DNA from: Chloroflexota bacterium
GTDB lineage: Bacteria > Chloroflexota > Dehalococcoidia > Lucifugimonadales > Lucifugimonadaceae
DNA: 38,304 nucleotides
Direction of reading: 5' to 3'
Assembly: GCA_002714425.1 (NCBI GenBank)
Contig: PAXI01000009.1
Span: 16,361 to 54,664 of the forward strand
Made by a program: the position numbers and the translations under genes. Below are positions 8,782 through 16,472 of the stretch, piece after piece. Each line of letters opens with the position of its first letter. The stretch's first letter is position 1. The notes beneath the pieces are model-generated. The model did not search any database. It was not told the origin of the DNA and saw only the letters and a program-made list of their open reading frames with translations.

Positions 8782-9524
8782 TCTTCAAATTTAGGTAAGT
8801 GCCCGTCAAGAATAAGTTGAGGGTTAGAAATAAATAATTTATTTGAGACTTTTTCTCCAAAAACTTCGGTAATTAACTCGTAGGATACATTTAGGTTAGG
8901 AAAAAGAATTTTATCTTTATTATGTATTTCAGAGGAAATACATGTAGCATGTTTTTTTTCTATGATTTCTAGTGCAAATTTTTTACTTATATCACCATTA
9001 TTACCGATAATACTGTCCGAACTAATTTGAATTAAAGCACCTAGATTTATAATTTCTTCTATAATTTTATAATTTTTTCTTAAGTAAATATTTCTTTCAG
9101 GATGTGATATTATCGGGTAAAGTCTTTTATCTCTAAATTTTTCAATAATTTTTAGATTACTTTCATCAAAATAATTAAAAGTTGATTCGATCAAGAAAAA
9201 TCGCGTTTTGTTAAGTGAAAAATTTTGTGCTTCATTATCGATAATATCAATAATTTTTTCAGAGAAATTTAATGAAATTCCAGAAAAAATATTAATACCT
9301 ATAGAATTTTTATGAGCTAATGTATTTAATTTTTCTACATACTCTTCAATATCCTTAAAATTCTTATTATTAATCAAAAGGTTTTCATAATGAGGTGTTG
9401 CAATAATTTTTGAAATCCCACTTTTTTCTGCCAAAACTAAAATTTCTAGAGATTCATCAAAGTTAAATGGACCATCATCAAATTCTGGTATTATATGTGA
9501 CTTAATATCTGTAAATTTTTTCAT
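8778..9524 (-). CDS. CpsB/YwqE-like PHP-domain protein with altered metal site
   Basis: A 248-residue protein resembling the PHP-fold manganese-dependent tyrosine phosphatases (CpsB, YwqE) that regulate capsule and exopolysaccharide kinases. Matching segments are SHIIP--DDGP, IIATPHY, PIISHPER and the C-terminal NPQLILDG. Of the metal ligands expected from pneumococcal CpsB, His10, Glu113, His141 and His201 are present. The first His of HxH is Lys8, the Glu of the GxE motif is Ser84, and the Asp of DxH is Glu199. Activity may be lost or changed. It lies 2 nt after the PIG-L gene on the same strand, with its AAGGT site inside that gene's end. No tyrosine kinase or polysaccharide cluster is seen nearby. 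Confidence 0.8.
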   Translation of the reverse strand: MKKFTDIKSHIIPEFDDGPFNFDESLEILVLAEKSGISKIIATPHYENLLINNKNFKDIEEYVEKLNTLAHKNSIGINIFSGISLNFSEKIIDIIDNEAQNFSLNKTRFFLIESTFNYFDESNLKIIEKFRDKRLYPIISHPERNIYLRKNYKIIEEIINLGALIQISSDSIIGNNGDISKKFALEIIEKKHATCISSEIHNKDKILFPNLNVSYELITEVFGEKVSNKLFISNPQLILDGHLPKFED

Positions 9525-9526
9525 TA

Positions 9527-10240
9527 TTAAGACCTTGCCTTAACCCTCCTAAAAACTTCTCCATACTTAAATTTAAATTTTATTGATGCATCTTCATGTC
9601 TTTTTTTCATGCTATTCCATAAATCAGACCCAACAGATAATCCAGGTATCTGGCTTTTATGCATGGATAAAGCCTGAATTTTAGTATTTATAGATTCGGT
9701 TATATCTACAATTATATTGGGTTCATCTGCTCCCCAGAAAAATATTTCTTTAACCTTGTGGGTGGACAATCCATTTTTTATTTGATTTTCGAAATGTAAA
9801 TGATCTCTTGCAAAAGGATATACTGCGTCTTGAACAGTAATTCCTGTATTTCTGTGATCTCTATGCTGAAAAGAGTTTTTTCGAAAATGATCATGAGTGA
9901 AAACAACTTCTGGCTTAAATTTTCTTATATTTTCTACAATTTGTTCTAAGAAATCATCACTTGCTTTTAGTTTGCCATCTTCATATTCCAGAGATATAAG
10001 ATTTTTAACTCCTATAACATTGGCTGCTTCTTTTTGTTCTTTCTGGCGAAGAATTTCAATTTTTTCTGATGTCATTTTTAAATCATTACTTCCGCTATTA
10101 CCTGTAGTACATTGCACAAATGTAATTTCAGTGCCATTCTTTGACCATTTTGATACCGTACCTCCGGAACCAATCTCTGCATCATCAGGGTGAGCAAAAA
10201 TCACCATTGCTGTTTCTGGCCTATAATCGACAATATCCAT
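9527..10240 (-). CDS. PIG-L (LmbE) family zinc deacetylase
   Basis: A 237-residue PIG-L/LmbE-family N-deacetylase. The family includes MshB and BshB, which remove acetyl from GlcNAc-inositol or GlcNAc-malate in thiol synthesis. The zinc and catalytic motif AHPDDAE is at residues 16-22, with GSGGTVSKW after it and the second zinc-binding segment THDHFRKN...HRDHRNTG. Length fits. An AGGGT site precedes the ATG. It is upstream of the CpsB-like gene (2-nt gap) and divergent from glyA. The MshA-like, MshD-like and IMPase genes elsewhere in the window make an amino-sugar substrate plausible, but that is inference; other PIG-L enzymes act on antibiotics or GPI-like sugars. Confidence 0.9.
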   Translation of the reverse strand: MDIVDYRPETAMVIFAHPDDAEIGSGGTVSKWSKNGTEITFVQCTTGNSGSNDLKMTSEKIEILRQKEQKEAANVIGVKNLISLEYEDGKLKASDDFLEQIVENIRKFKPEVVFTHDHFRKNSFQHRDHRNTGITVQDAVYPFARDHLHFENQIKNGLSTHKVKEIFFWGADEPNIIVDITESINTKIQALSMHKSQIPGLSVGSDLWNSMKKRHEDASIKFKFKYGEVFRRVKARS

Positions 10241-10308
10241 ATTAATACCCTATAAATTTCCTAAATCTCTTATCTAATTTTCAATATAATACAATTAAGT
10301 TTAAATAC

Positions 10309-10333
10309 TTTTATAACTTTTGTAGTTATAAAA
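10309..10333. repeat. Perfect 10-bp inverted repeat upstream of glyA
   Basis: TTTTATAACT (10309-10318) and AGTTATAAAA (10324-10333) form a perfect inverted repeat with a 5-nt loop. It ends 21 nt before the glyA TTG start, in the 114-nt divergent gap with the PIG-L gene. There is no U-run after it, so it does not look like an intrinsic terminator. An operator or a 5'-UTR hairpin are the simplest readings. Confidence 0.5.
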
Positions 10334-10354
10334 ACATTAGTATGAGGTTATAAA

Positions 10355-11596
10355 TTGACACATTTACTAAAATCTGACTCGGAAATTCACTTAGTAATTG
10401 AGAATGAAAAAAAACGCCAAAGAGAGCAATTAGTAATGATTGCTTCTGAAAATTATACAAGTTCAGCTGTTCTTGAAGCTACTGGTTCTATTTTGACTAA
10501 TAAATATTCTGAAGGTTATCCTGGAAAAAGATATTATGCAGGGTGTGAGAATGTTGATATTTCGGAAAGCTTAGCTATAGAAAGAGCTAAATCTTTATTT
10601 AACGCTGAATCAGCAAATGTTCAAGCCCATTCTGGTTCACAAGCCAACATGGCGGCTTTTTTTTCTATGTGTCAGACAGGAGATACTATTATGGGTATGT
10701 CTCTGGACCATGGTGGCCACTTAACTCATGGCTCAAAGGTTAACTTTTCAGGTAAACTGTATAAATTTGTCCCTTTTGGTGTTAATAGAGAAACAGAAGC
10801 TTTAGATTTCAATAATTTATATGAAATCGCAGAAAAAAATAAACCAAAACTTATAATTGCAGGATTTACAGCATATCCACTAAAGGTTGATTTCGAGAAG
10901 TTTAAGCATATTGCTGATTCAGTCGGAGCTTTACTTTTAGCTGATATGGCTCATATCTCTGGTCTTGTTGCTGGAGGTGCTCATCCTTCCCCTGTTGCTC
11001 ATGCAGATATAGTTACTAGTACCACCCATAAGACTCTCAGAGGCCCCAGAGGTGCTTTAGCTTTGATGAAGAAAAATTTTGAAAAAAAATTTAATTCAGC
11101 TGTATTTCCTAATATGCAAGGTGGTCCAATGCAGCATTCAATAGCTGCTAAAGCAGTAGCATTTAAGGAAGCTATGTCAGAAGATTTCAAAAACTATTCT
11201 TTTCAAATAGTGAAAAATTCAAAAATTTTAGCAAAATCTTTGTCTGAAAATGGTCTAAGAATTGTAGCTGGAGGCACTGATACTCATATGCTTCTTGTGG
11301 ACACAAAGGCTATTGGATTAAACGGTTCAGATGCAGAGTCAGCATTATTATCATCAGGGATTGTTGTGAATAAAAACTCAATACCATTCGATGATGAACC
11401 ACCCATGATTACTTCTGGTATCAGGATTGGGACTGCGGCACTCACTTCTAGAAATATGTTAGAAAAAGATATGGAAATAGTATCGGAATTTATTTTAGAG
11501 TCTCTAAGAAATCACGATAATAGTAAAATTTTAAGTTCAATTAAGGAAAAAGTAGCGAGTTTTTCAGCAAAATTTATCGTTCCAGGTTTGGATTAA
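10355..11596 (+). CDS. glyA: Serine hydroxymethyltransferase
   Basis: A 413-residue PLP enzyme that converts serine plus tetrahydrofolate to glycine and methylene-THF, the main source of one-carbon units. Recognisable segments: ASENYTS, NKYSEGYPGKRYYAGCE, ADMAHISGLVAGG, the PLP lysine Lys226 in TTHKTLRGPRG, and FPNMQGGPM. Length matches the family. The start is TTG at 10355, as no ATG gives the usual N-terminus; a GAGG-like site is 7-8 nt upstream. It is followed after 97 nt by rpsF, where a separate promoter may exist. A perfect inverted repeat lies just upstream. Confidence 0.96.
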   Translation: MTHLLKSDSEIHLVIENEKKRQREQLVMIASENYTSSAVLEATGSILTNKYSEGYPGKRYYAGCENVDISESLAIERAKSLFNAESANVQAHSGSQANMAAFFSMCQTGDTIMGMSLDHGGHLTHGSKVNFSGKLYKFVPFGVNRETEALDFNNLYEIAEKNKPKLIIAGFTAYPLKVDFEKFKHIADSVGALLLADMAHISGLVAGGAHPSPVAHADIVTSTTHKTLRGPRGALALMKKNFEKKFNSAVFPNMQGGPMQHSIAAKAVAFKEAMSEDFKNYSFQIVKNSKILAKSLSENGLRIVAGGTDTHMLLVDTKAIGLNGSDAESALLSSGIVVNKNSIPFDDEPPMITSGIRIGTAALTSRNMLEKDMEIVSEFILESLRNHDNSKILSSIKEKVASFSAKFIVPGLD

Positions 11597-11628
11597 TATA
11601 CTAATATTTGGTCAAAAAACTAATAATA

Positions 11629-11660
11629 TTGCTGAATTTTTATCCTTTTGATAGTAAAAT
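11629..11660 (+). promoter_or_regulatory. Candidate promoter for the rpsF-ssb-rpsR operon
   Basis: TTGCTG at 11629-11634 could be a -35 element, with either TAGTAA (11652-11657, 17-bp spacing) or TAAAAT (11655-11660, 20-bp spacing) as -10. It lies in the 97-nt gap between glyA and rpsF. The match is modest, and AT-rich sequence gives such hits by chance. Confidence 0.3.
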
Positions 11661-11693
11661 AAGATGGTTAAAAAAAATAGGTAACGGTTAATT

Positions 11694-12032
11694 TTGATTA
11701 AATATGAAATAGTATGTATTGTATCTGGTGAATTTTCTGAGAAGGAAGTAAAAGACGTAGAATCTAATTTGGTTACTACACTTTCTTCAAACGATGCACA
11801 GTCTCCCCTGACAAAAATTTGGGGTAAAAGGACTCTAGCTTATCCCATTAATAAAAATGATGAGGGCTACTATATTCAAGCAAACTTTGAAATGTCTCAA
11901 GATAAAATTAAGAATGTGGATGAAGCATTAAGATTTGATCAAAAAATTATCAGGTATCTTATTGTAAAAGACGATCTTTTTGGCAGAGTTCCTGTTAAGC
12001 GTAAGAAAAAGGAAGCTGCAGTTGAGTCTTAA
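11694..12032 (+). CDS. rpsF: Small ribosomal subunit protein bS6
   Basis: A 112-residue bS6, the small-subunit protein that binds bS18 and 16S rRNA. The ferredoxin-like core is visible: YEIVCIVSGEF at the start, WGKRTLAYPINKNDEGYYIQANFE in the middle, DEALRFDQKIIRYLIVK, and a basic tail (KRKKKE). The start is TTG at 11694, with AGGT about 11 nt upstream; no ATG gives the family N-terminus. It heads the classic rpsF-ssb-rpsR arrangement and overlaps the probable ssb start by 11 nt. Confidence 0.95.
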   Translation: MIKYEIVCIVSGEFSEKEVKDVESNLVTTLSSNDAQSPLTKIWGKRTLAYPINKNDEGYYIQANFEMSQDKIKNVDEALRFDQKIIRYLIVKDDLFGRVPVKRKKKEAAVES

Positions 12033-12462
12033 TCAAATATTACTAATTGGCAATGTCGGGAATGATCCAGAGATGAGGTATACTTCATCTGGTACTCCTG
12101 TAACAACATTTAATTTAGCGACTAACAATACTTACAGGGATCAAAATGGAGAAACAGTAAGCGAAACAGAGTGGTTCAGAATTACAGCATGGAATCGTCA
12201 GGCTGAATCGGTAAATCAATACCTAACAAAGGGTAGAAAAGTTTTTGTAGAAGGTAGACTTACAAAAAGTGAATATGTTGACAAGGAAGGCGTTAATAGG
12301 TCTAGTCTAGAGGTAAGTGCAACTAGAGTAGTATTTTTAAGTAGTCAATCAGGCGAAGAGCCATCCTCTCAACCAAGCTCAAGTAATGATAATAATATAA
12401 ATAATAATGATACATTCTCTCCTAACGATAACTCAGAAGATATTGAAGAACTACCGTGGTAA
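12022..12462 (+). CDS. ssb: Single-stranded DNA-binding protein
   Basis: A 146-residue SSB that coats single-stranded DNA in replication and repair. The OB fold covers about residues 1-105 (LNQILLIGNVGNDPEMRYT, WFRITAWNRQAE, KGRKVFVEGRL). A low-complexity Ser/Asn/Asp linker follows, and the acidic tip EDIEELPW is a variant of the usual DDDIPF peptide that recruits partner proteins. The open frame reaches back to 11980, but TTG at 12022 is preceded by AAAGGAA at 7 nt and gives the normal SSB N-terminus MSLNQ. It therefore overlaps the rpsF end by 11 nt, suggesting translational coupling. Confidence 0.94.
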   Translation: MSLNQILLIGNVGNDPEMRYTSSGTPVTTFNLATNNTYRDQNGETVSETEWFRITAWNRQAESVNQYLTKGRKVFVEGRLTKSEYVDKEGVNRSSLEVSATRVVFLSSQSGEEPSSQPSSSNDNNINNNDTFSPNDNSEDIEELPW

Positions 12463-12477
12463 AAAAATAGGAGATAA

Positions 12478-12885
12478 ATGACTACTTATAATAGAAGAAA
12501 TAATTTCACAAGTTACAAACGCTCTAAATACGATTTCTGCAAGGAAAATCTTATTGATTATAAAGATGCTTCCTTATTAAGAAAATTTATTACTGATCGT
12601 GGTAGAATTGATGCAGGTATAAAATCTGGTAATTCAGCAAAATGTCATAGAGAGGTGACAAAAGCAATAAAAAGAGCAAGATATCTAGCTCTTTTGCCTT
12701 ATGCTCCTCAACACGAGAGGGTAACTGGTCCAGTAAAGATTTTTGAAATTGATGAAAAACCTTCAGAAGAACCAGAAGTTAAAGATTCCAAAGTTGTTGC
12801 TGCAGACGAGGATAATTCTAACTCTTCAGACGATCAAGTTACAGAGCAAGAAAATTCTACTTCTGACGATACCCAAACTTCTTAG
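12478..12885 (+). CDS. rpsR: Small ribosomal subunit protein bS18 with acidic C-terminal extension
   Basis: bS18 binds bS6 and 16S rRNA in the small-subunit platform. The core, residues 1 to about 80, has CKENLIDYKDASLLRKFI, AKCHREVTKAIKRARYLALLPYAP and the usual basic character. The protein is 135 residues where typical bS18 is about 75-80: residues from about 91 on form an acidic Ser/Asp/Glu/Thr-rich tail, very unlike a ribosomal protein core. The usual PRR-type segment before SGNSAK is replaced by DAGIK. The ATG has GGAG 7 nt upstream and lies 15 nt after ssb. No second bS18 copy is visible in the window. Confidence 0.94.
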   Translation: MTTYNRRNNFTSYKRSKYDFCKENLIDYKDASLLRKFITDRGRIDAGIKSGNSAKCHREVTKAIKRARYLALLPYAPQHERVTGPVKIFEIDEKPSEEPEVKDSKVVAADEDNSNSSDDQVTEQENSTSDDTQTS

Positions 12886-12908
12886 ATTGCGTTTTTTATC
12901 AGAATTTC

Positions 12909-14105
12909 ATGTTTAGTAATAACGAAAAAGAAGACAATAAATTAAACGATCTCAATGATGATGTTGAGGAGAAATTAGAATTTAATATAGGGCAAAGAAG
13001 TATCCAGCAGTCTATTAAAAAATCCCGGATGGATTATCTGAAAGAGAGTAAGGAAAATAGTTCAAGGTCTCGTCCTTACGTTATATTTGGAATAATTATT
13101 GTAATAATTTTATTACTTATTCCTGCATACTCATATTTTCAAATTTATGTATTCCCGCCTAGAGAACTGGCATTGAGAGTTGAGGATAAAGAATATTCAA
13201 GAGGTGATGTTGTAGATTTTATAAGGTACAACCAAAGAATTAGTGAAGATCTTGGAGTTCCATTTCAAGTTGGTAATTCACTTTTTGACGCAATGCTAAC
13301 TCTTCAGGAAAATGAATTATCGTATCAGTTAGCTCCTAAATATGGTATATCTGTGTCTAAGGAAGAGGTTGATGAAAGATTCAGTACTACTTTGGGTTTT
13401 GTAGCATTTAATGCTTCAGATGATCCTAACATAGCTGCAGAAGATAAAGTGAATTTAGATGAAGCAAAACGTCAATTTATAAATAAAATTGGTGTAAATG
13501 AAGATGATTTTAGAGATTTTATTAAAAAATCAATGTTTAGAGAAAGACTTCGTGAAGTAGTTGGTCAATCAGTTCCAAAGTTACAAGTTCAAGTTCATAT
13601 TTATGAAATTATTTTGCTAAATCCAGACAACCAAATTCAGCAAAAAATTGATAGGGAACTTAAAGCCGGAGATCCGATAGAAGATATTGTAATGAGATAT
13701 TCTGAAGACCCTAATAAAAGAAGGGATCTTGGAGAAATTGGTTGGTTCCCATATGGTACTAATCCTGAACTTGATGCCTTGCTTTTTGGCCTTGATAAAG
13801 ATGGAAATAGGCTACTGCCTATTCGTCAAACAACTTCTTCTAGGTACGATGAAGAAAAAAAATGGCATAGTTACATTGTTGTAAATGAAGTATCAGAAGC
13901 AAGAGAGGTAGACAAGGAAAATATGGAATTACTTGTAGATAGAGCAATGACATTATTTTTGAACGAAGAAAGAAAAAATTTTGATCTAAAAATGGTTTTA
14001 GATAGTGACATTTTTGAATGGGTTAATAAGCAAGTTAAGATGTCTTCATTACTTCCTACTCCAACAGCAGTATCATATGATTTTTCGAATTTACCTGGAA
14101 ATTAA
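12909..14105 (+). CDS. Membrane-anchored SurA/parvulin-like peptidyl-prolyl isomerase homologue
   Basis: A 398-residue protein with a charged cytoplasmic N-terminus, one transmembrane helix at about residues 57-78, and an extracytoplasmic part resembling SurA/PrsA chaperones. A SurA_N-like helical region (about 85-225) is followed by a PpiC-like domain (about 230-340) containing YSEDPNKRRDLGEIGWFPYG. The His that normally opens the parvulin motif (RHIL-type) is Glu233 here (YEIILL), so isomerase activity is doubtful. It starts 23 nt after rpsR and is followed by hom after 3 nt, so it is embedded in a housekeeping operon. Probable role: folding of secreted proteins. Confidence 0.8.
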   Translation: MFSNNEKEDNKLNDLNDDVEEKLEFNIGQRSIQQSIKKSRMDYLKESKENSSRSRPYVIFGIIIVIILLLIPAYSYFQIYVFPPRELALRVEDKEYSRGDVVDFIRYNQRISEDLGVPFQVGNSLFDAMLTLQENELSYQLAPKYGISVSKEEVDERFSTTLGFVAFNASDDPNIAAEDKVNLDEAKRQFINKIGVNEDDFRDFIKKSMFRERLREVVGQSVPKLQVQVHIYEIILLNPDNQIQQKIDRELKAGDPIEDIVMRYSEDPNKRRDLGEIGWFPYGTNPELDALLFGLDKDGNRLLPIRQTTSSRYDEEKKWHSYIVVNEVSEAREVDKENMELLVDRAMTLFLNEERKNFDLKMVLDSDIFEWVNKQVKMSSLLPTPTAVSYDFSNLPGN

Positions 14106-14108
14106 GAT

Positions 14109-15368
14109 ATGAAAAAGGTTTTTATTCTTTCCAAAAGAAATATTGCATTACTTGGTTTAGGTACTGTAGGTAAAGTCGTTTATGAAGAGATTAATAATAA
14201 TGTTTCCTATGTTTTAGTTAAAGACATCACTAAGAAAAGAAACATTCAATTAAGTGAAAAAATTATCACTAATGATTTTCAAGAAATAATACAAGATAAA
14301 AATATCGATATAGTTATTGAGTTAATAGGTGGTGAAAATCCGGCTTATAATTATATTAAGAAATCAATAAAAGCAAATAAAAATGTGATCACTGCTAATA
14401 AAGAGGTTATGGGTAAGCATGGTAAAGAATTACTAAATCTTGCAGAAAAAAATAATGTTTTTTTACTTTATGAAGCTAGTGTCGCAGGTGGTATACCAAT
14501 AATTAGTCCATTAGTTAATGATCTTTCGGCTAATGAATTTTCAAGTATTAGGGGGATTATTAATGGTACAACTAATTATATTTTAACTAAAATGTCAAAT
14601 CAAAAATTAGAATTATCAGACGTATTAAAAGAAGCGCAGGATTTAGGATATGCAGAAGCAGACCCGACCTCTGATATTGATGGATTCGATGCTCAATATA
14701 AAATATCTATTTTGTCACGAATTGCTTTTAAATCTGATGTATCAATAGATCAAATATATGTTGAAGGAATTAGTAGTATAAAAAGTAAGGATTTTGGATA
14801 TGCTAGTGAATTAGGTTACACTATAAAACTTTTAGCTACAGCAAGTATTAATCAGGATAAAAATTTGCTAGTAAAAGTTCACCCAGCACTTATACCAAAT
14901 CATGTTCCTATGTCATCAGTAAATGGAGTACTTAATGCTGTGGAAATTAAGGGTGATTTGGTTGGAACTTTGTGGTTTCAGGGTGCAGGAGCAGGAGCAA
15001 AAGCAACTGCTAGTTCTGTTTTATCTGATCTAATCAAGATCCAAAATACTGAAAAAAAAATAGATATAAATCGCAAAAATACGTATGAAATTACTAGTAT
15101 GAGCAGTCATATTTGTCAGTATTATTTAAGATTAAATGTGTCTGACAAGCCAGGTGTTTTGGCTGGTATTGCTATGGAATTTGGGAAAAAAAATATTAGT
15201 ATCTCATCTGTACTTCAGAAAGATTTACACGATGATGGAAGTGCAGATTTAGTTATAATGACATATCCTTCATTAGAAAGAGACATGCAAGCTTCTATAA
15301 AACAAATAAAGAATCTTGATACAGTATTTAATATAAAGGGCATGATTAGAGTAGAATCTTATAAATAG
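14109..15368 (+). CDS. hom: Homoserine dehydrogenase (with ACT domain)
   Basis: A 419-residue NAD(P)-dependent homoserine dehydrogenase, which reduces aspartate semialdehyde to homoserine in threonine and methionine synthesis. The N-terminal nucleotide motif is LLGLGTVGK, followed by VITANKEVMGKHG, the catalytic-domain hallmark GIINGTTNYILTKM, and LGYAEADPTSDIDGFDAQYKI. The C-terminal 80-90 residues (LRLNVSDKPGVLAGIAMEF) form an ACT domain, usually the site of threonine feedback. It follows the SurA-like gene by 3 nt and precedes thrC, forming a threonine-synthesis pair. No aspartokinase is fused. Confidence 0.95.
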   Translation: MKKVFILSKRNIALLGLGTVGKVVYEEINNNVSYVLVKDITKKRNIQLSEKIITNDFQEIIQDKNIDIVIELIGGENPAYNYIKKSIKANKNVITANKEVMGKHGKELLNLAEKNNVFLLYEASVAGGIPIISPLVNDLSANEFSSIRGIINGTTNYILTKMSNQKLELSDVLKEAQDLGYAEADPTSDIDGFDAQYKISILSRIAFKSDVSIDQIYVEGISSIKSKDFGYASELGYTIKLLATASINQDKNLLVKVHPALIPNHVPMSSVNGVLNAVEIKGDLVGTLWFQGAGAGAKATASSVLSDLIKIQNTEKKIDINRKNTYEITSMSSHICQYYLRLNVSDKPGVLAGIAMEFGKKNISISSVLQKDLHDDGSADLVIMTYPSLERDMQASIKQIKNLDTVFNIKGMIRVESYK

Positions 15369-15403
15369 ATATCCTTATTTTTAAATGAGATATGGAGGGT
15401 AAA

Positions 15404-16471
15404 ATGAAAAATAGAGGCTTAATCGATAGATATAAACATTTTTTACCTGTGAACGATTCTACACCTATAATTTCAATGGGAGAAGGAAACACACCATTAG
15501 TTACTTCTCAATCATTATATAAAGATATTGGATGTAAAAATCTTTGCTTTAAACTCGAAGGCTCTAATCCGACTGGCTCATTTAAGGACAGAGGAATGGT
15601 TTTTGCAGTATCTAAGGCAATAGAAGAAGGTAAAAAAAGAATTATTTGTGCTTCAACGGGTAATACTAGTGCATCAGCAGCGGCTTATGGAGCAAGATAC
15701 GGATTAGAAACATTTGTTTTTATTCCTGATGGTAAAATAGCAATGGGGAAACTATCTCAAGCAATGATTTATGGAGCTAAAATTATTTCTATAAAAGGTA
15801 ATTTTGATGAAGCATTAAAAGCTGTGATTAGTATTTCAGAGGAATTTAATATTGGACTTGTTAATTCTCTTAATCCATACAGAATTGAAGGACAAAAAAC
15901 GGGATCTTTCGAGATAGTAGATGAAATAAATGATTCACCAGATTACTTGTTTATTCCTGTTGGAAATGCTGGAAATATAACTGCATACTGGAAAGGGTTT
16001 AAGGAGTATAAAAATCATAATAAAATCAAAAAACTGCCCAAAATGATGGGTTTTCAGGCGGCGGGAGCTGCACCAATTGTTATTGGAAAGCCGGTAAAAA
16101 ATCCTGAAACAATAGCTACTGCAATAAGAATTGGTAATCCAGCTAGTTGGGAAAATGCAGAAAAAGCAAGAGACGAGTCTGGTGGTACTATAGGAATGGT
16201 TGAAGATAAAGAAATATTGAGTGCCTATATGAAATTATCAAATGAAGAAGGCATTTTCTGTGAACCATCTTCAGCTGCTTCTTTAGCAGGCTTAATGAAA
16301 CTCAGTAAAGAGGGTTTTGATTTTAGAGATAAGAATATTGTATGTATCTTAACAGGTAATGGCTTAAAAGATCCAGCTACGGTGAAGGATAATGTTGTAT
16401 CAGAAATATTTAAGGTTGATTCTGATATGAACAAAATTAGACACAAAATTACATCGATAATGAAAGAATAA
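15404..16471 (+). CDS. thrC: Threonine synthase
   Basis: A 355-residue PLP enzyme that converts O-phosphohomoserine to threonine. Diagnostic segments: GEGNTPLV, the PLP lysine Lys61 in NPTGSFKDRGM, ICASTGNTSASAAAYGARYGL, VPVGNAGN-like PVGNAGNITAYW, and CILTGNGLKDP near the C-terminus. The compact length is that of the shorter ThrC class found in many bacteria and archaea. The ATG at 15404 is chosen over an ATG at 15392 because GGAGG (15394-15398) lies inside the longer version at ideal spacing. No thrB is seen in the window, so homoserine kinase must be elsewhere. Confidence 0.95.
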   Translation: MKNRGLIDRYKHFLPVNDSTPIISMGEGNTPLVTSQSLYKDIGCKNLCFKLEGSNPTGSFKDRGMVFAVSKAIEEGKKRIICASTGNTSASAAAYGARYGLETFVFIPDGKIAMGKLSQAMIYGAKIISIKGNFDEALKAVISISEEFNIGLVNSLNPYRIEGQKTGSFEIVDEINDSPDYLFIPVGNAGNITAYWKGFKEYKNHNKIKKLPKMMGFQAAGAAPIVIGKPVKNPETIATAIRIGNPASWENAEKARDESGGTIGMVEDKEILSAYMKLSNEEGIFCEPSSAASLAGLMKLSKEGFDFRDKNIVCILTGNGLKDPATVKDNVVSEIFKVDSDMNKIRHKITSIMKE

Positions 16472-16472
16472 A

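Noticed and set aside
10309-10333. Inverted repeat before glyA as an intrinsic terminator
   Set aside because: No T-run follows on either strand and it lies upstream of both divergent genes.
11980-12021. Longer SSB start inside rpsF
   Set aside because: It adds 14 residues foreign to SSB; TTG at 12022 has a proper ribosome binding site and gives the normal N-terminus.
15392-15403. ATG at 15392 as the thrC start
   Set aside because: The GGAGG ribosome binding site lies inside this extension, so the ATG at 15404 is the better start. The same reasoning moves leuC from 24837 to 24849.
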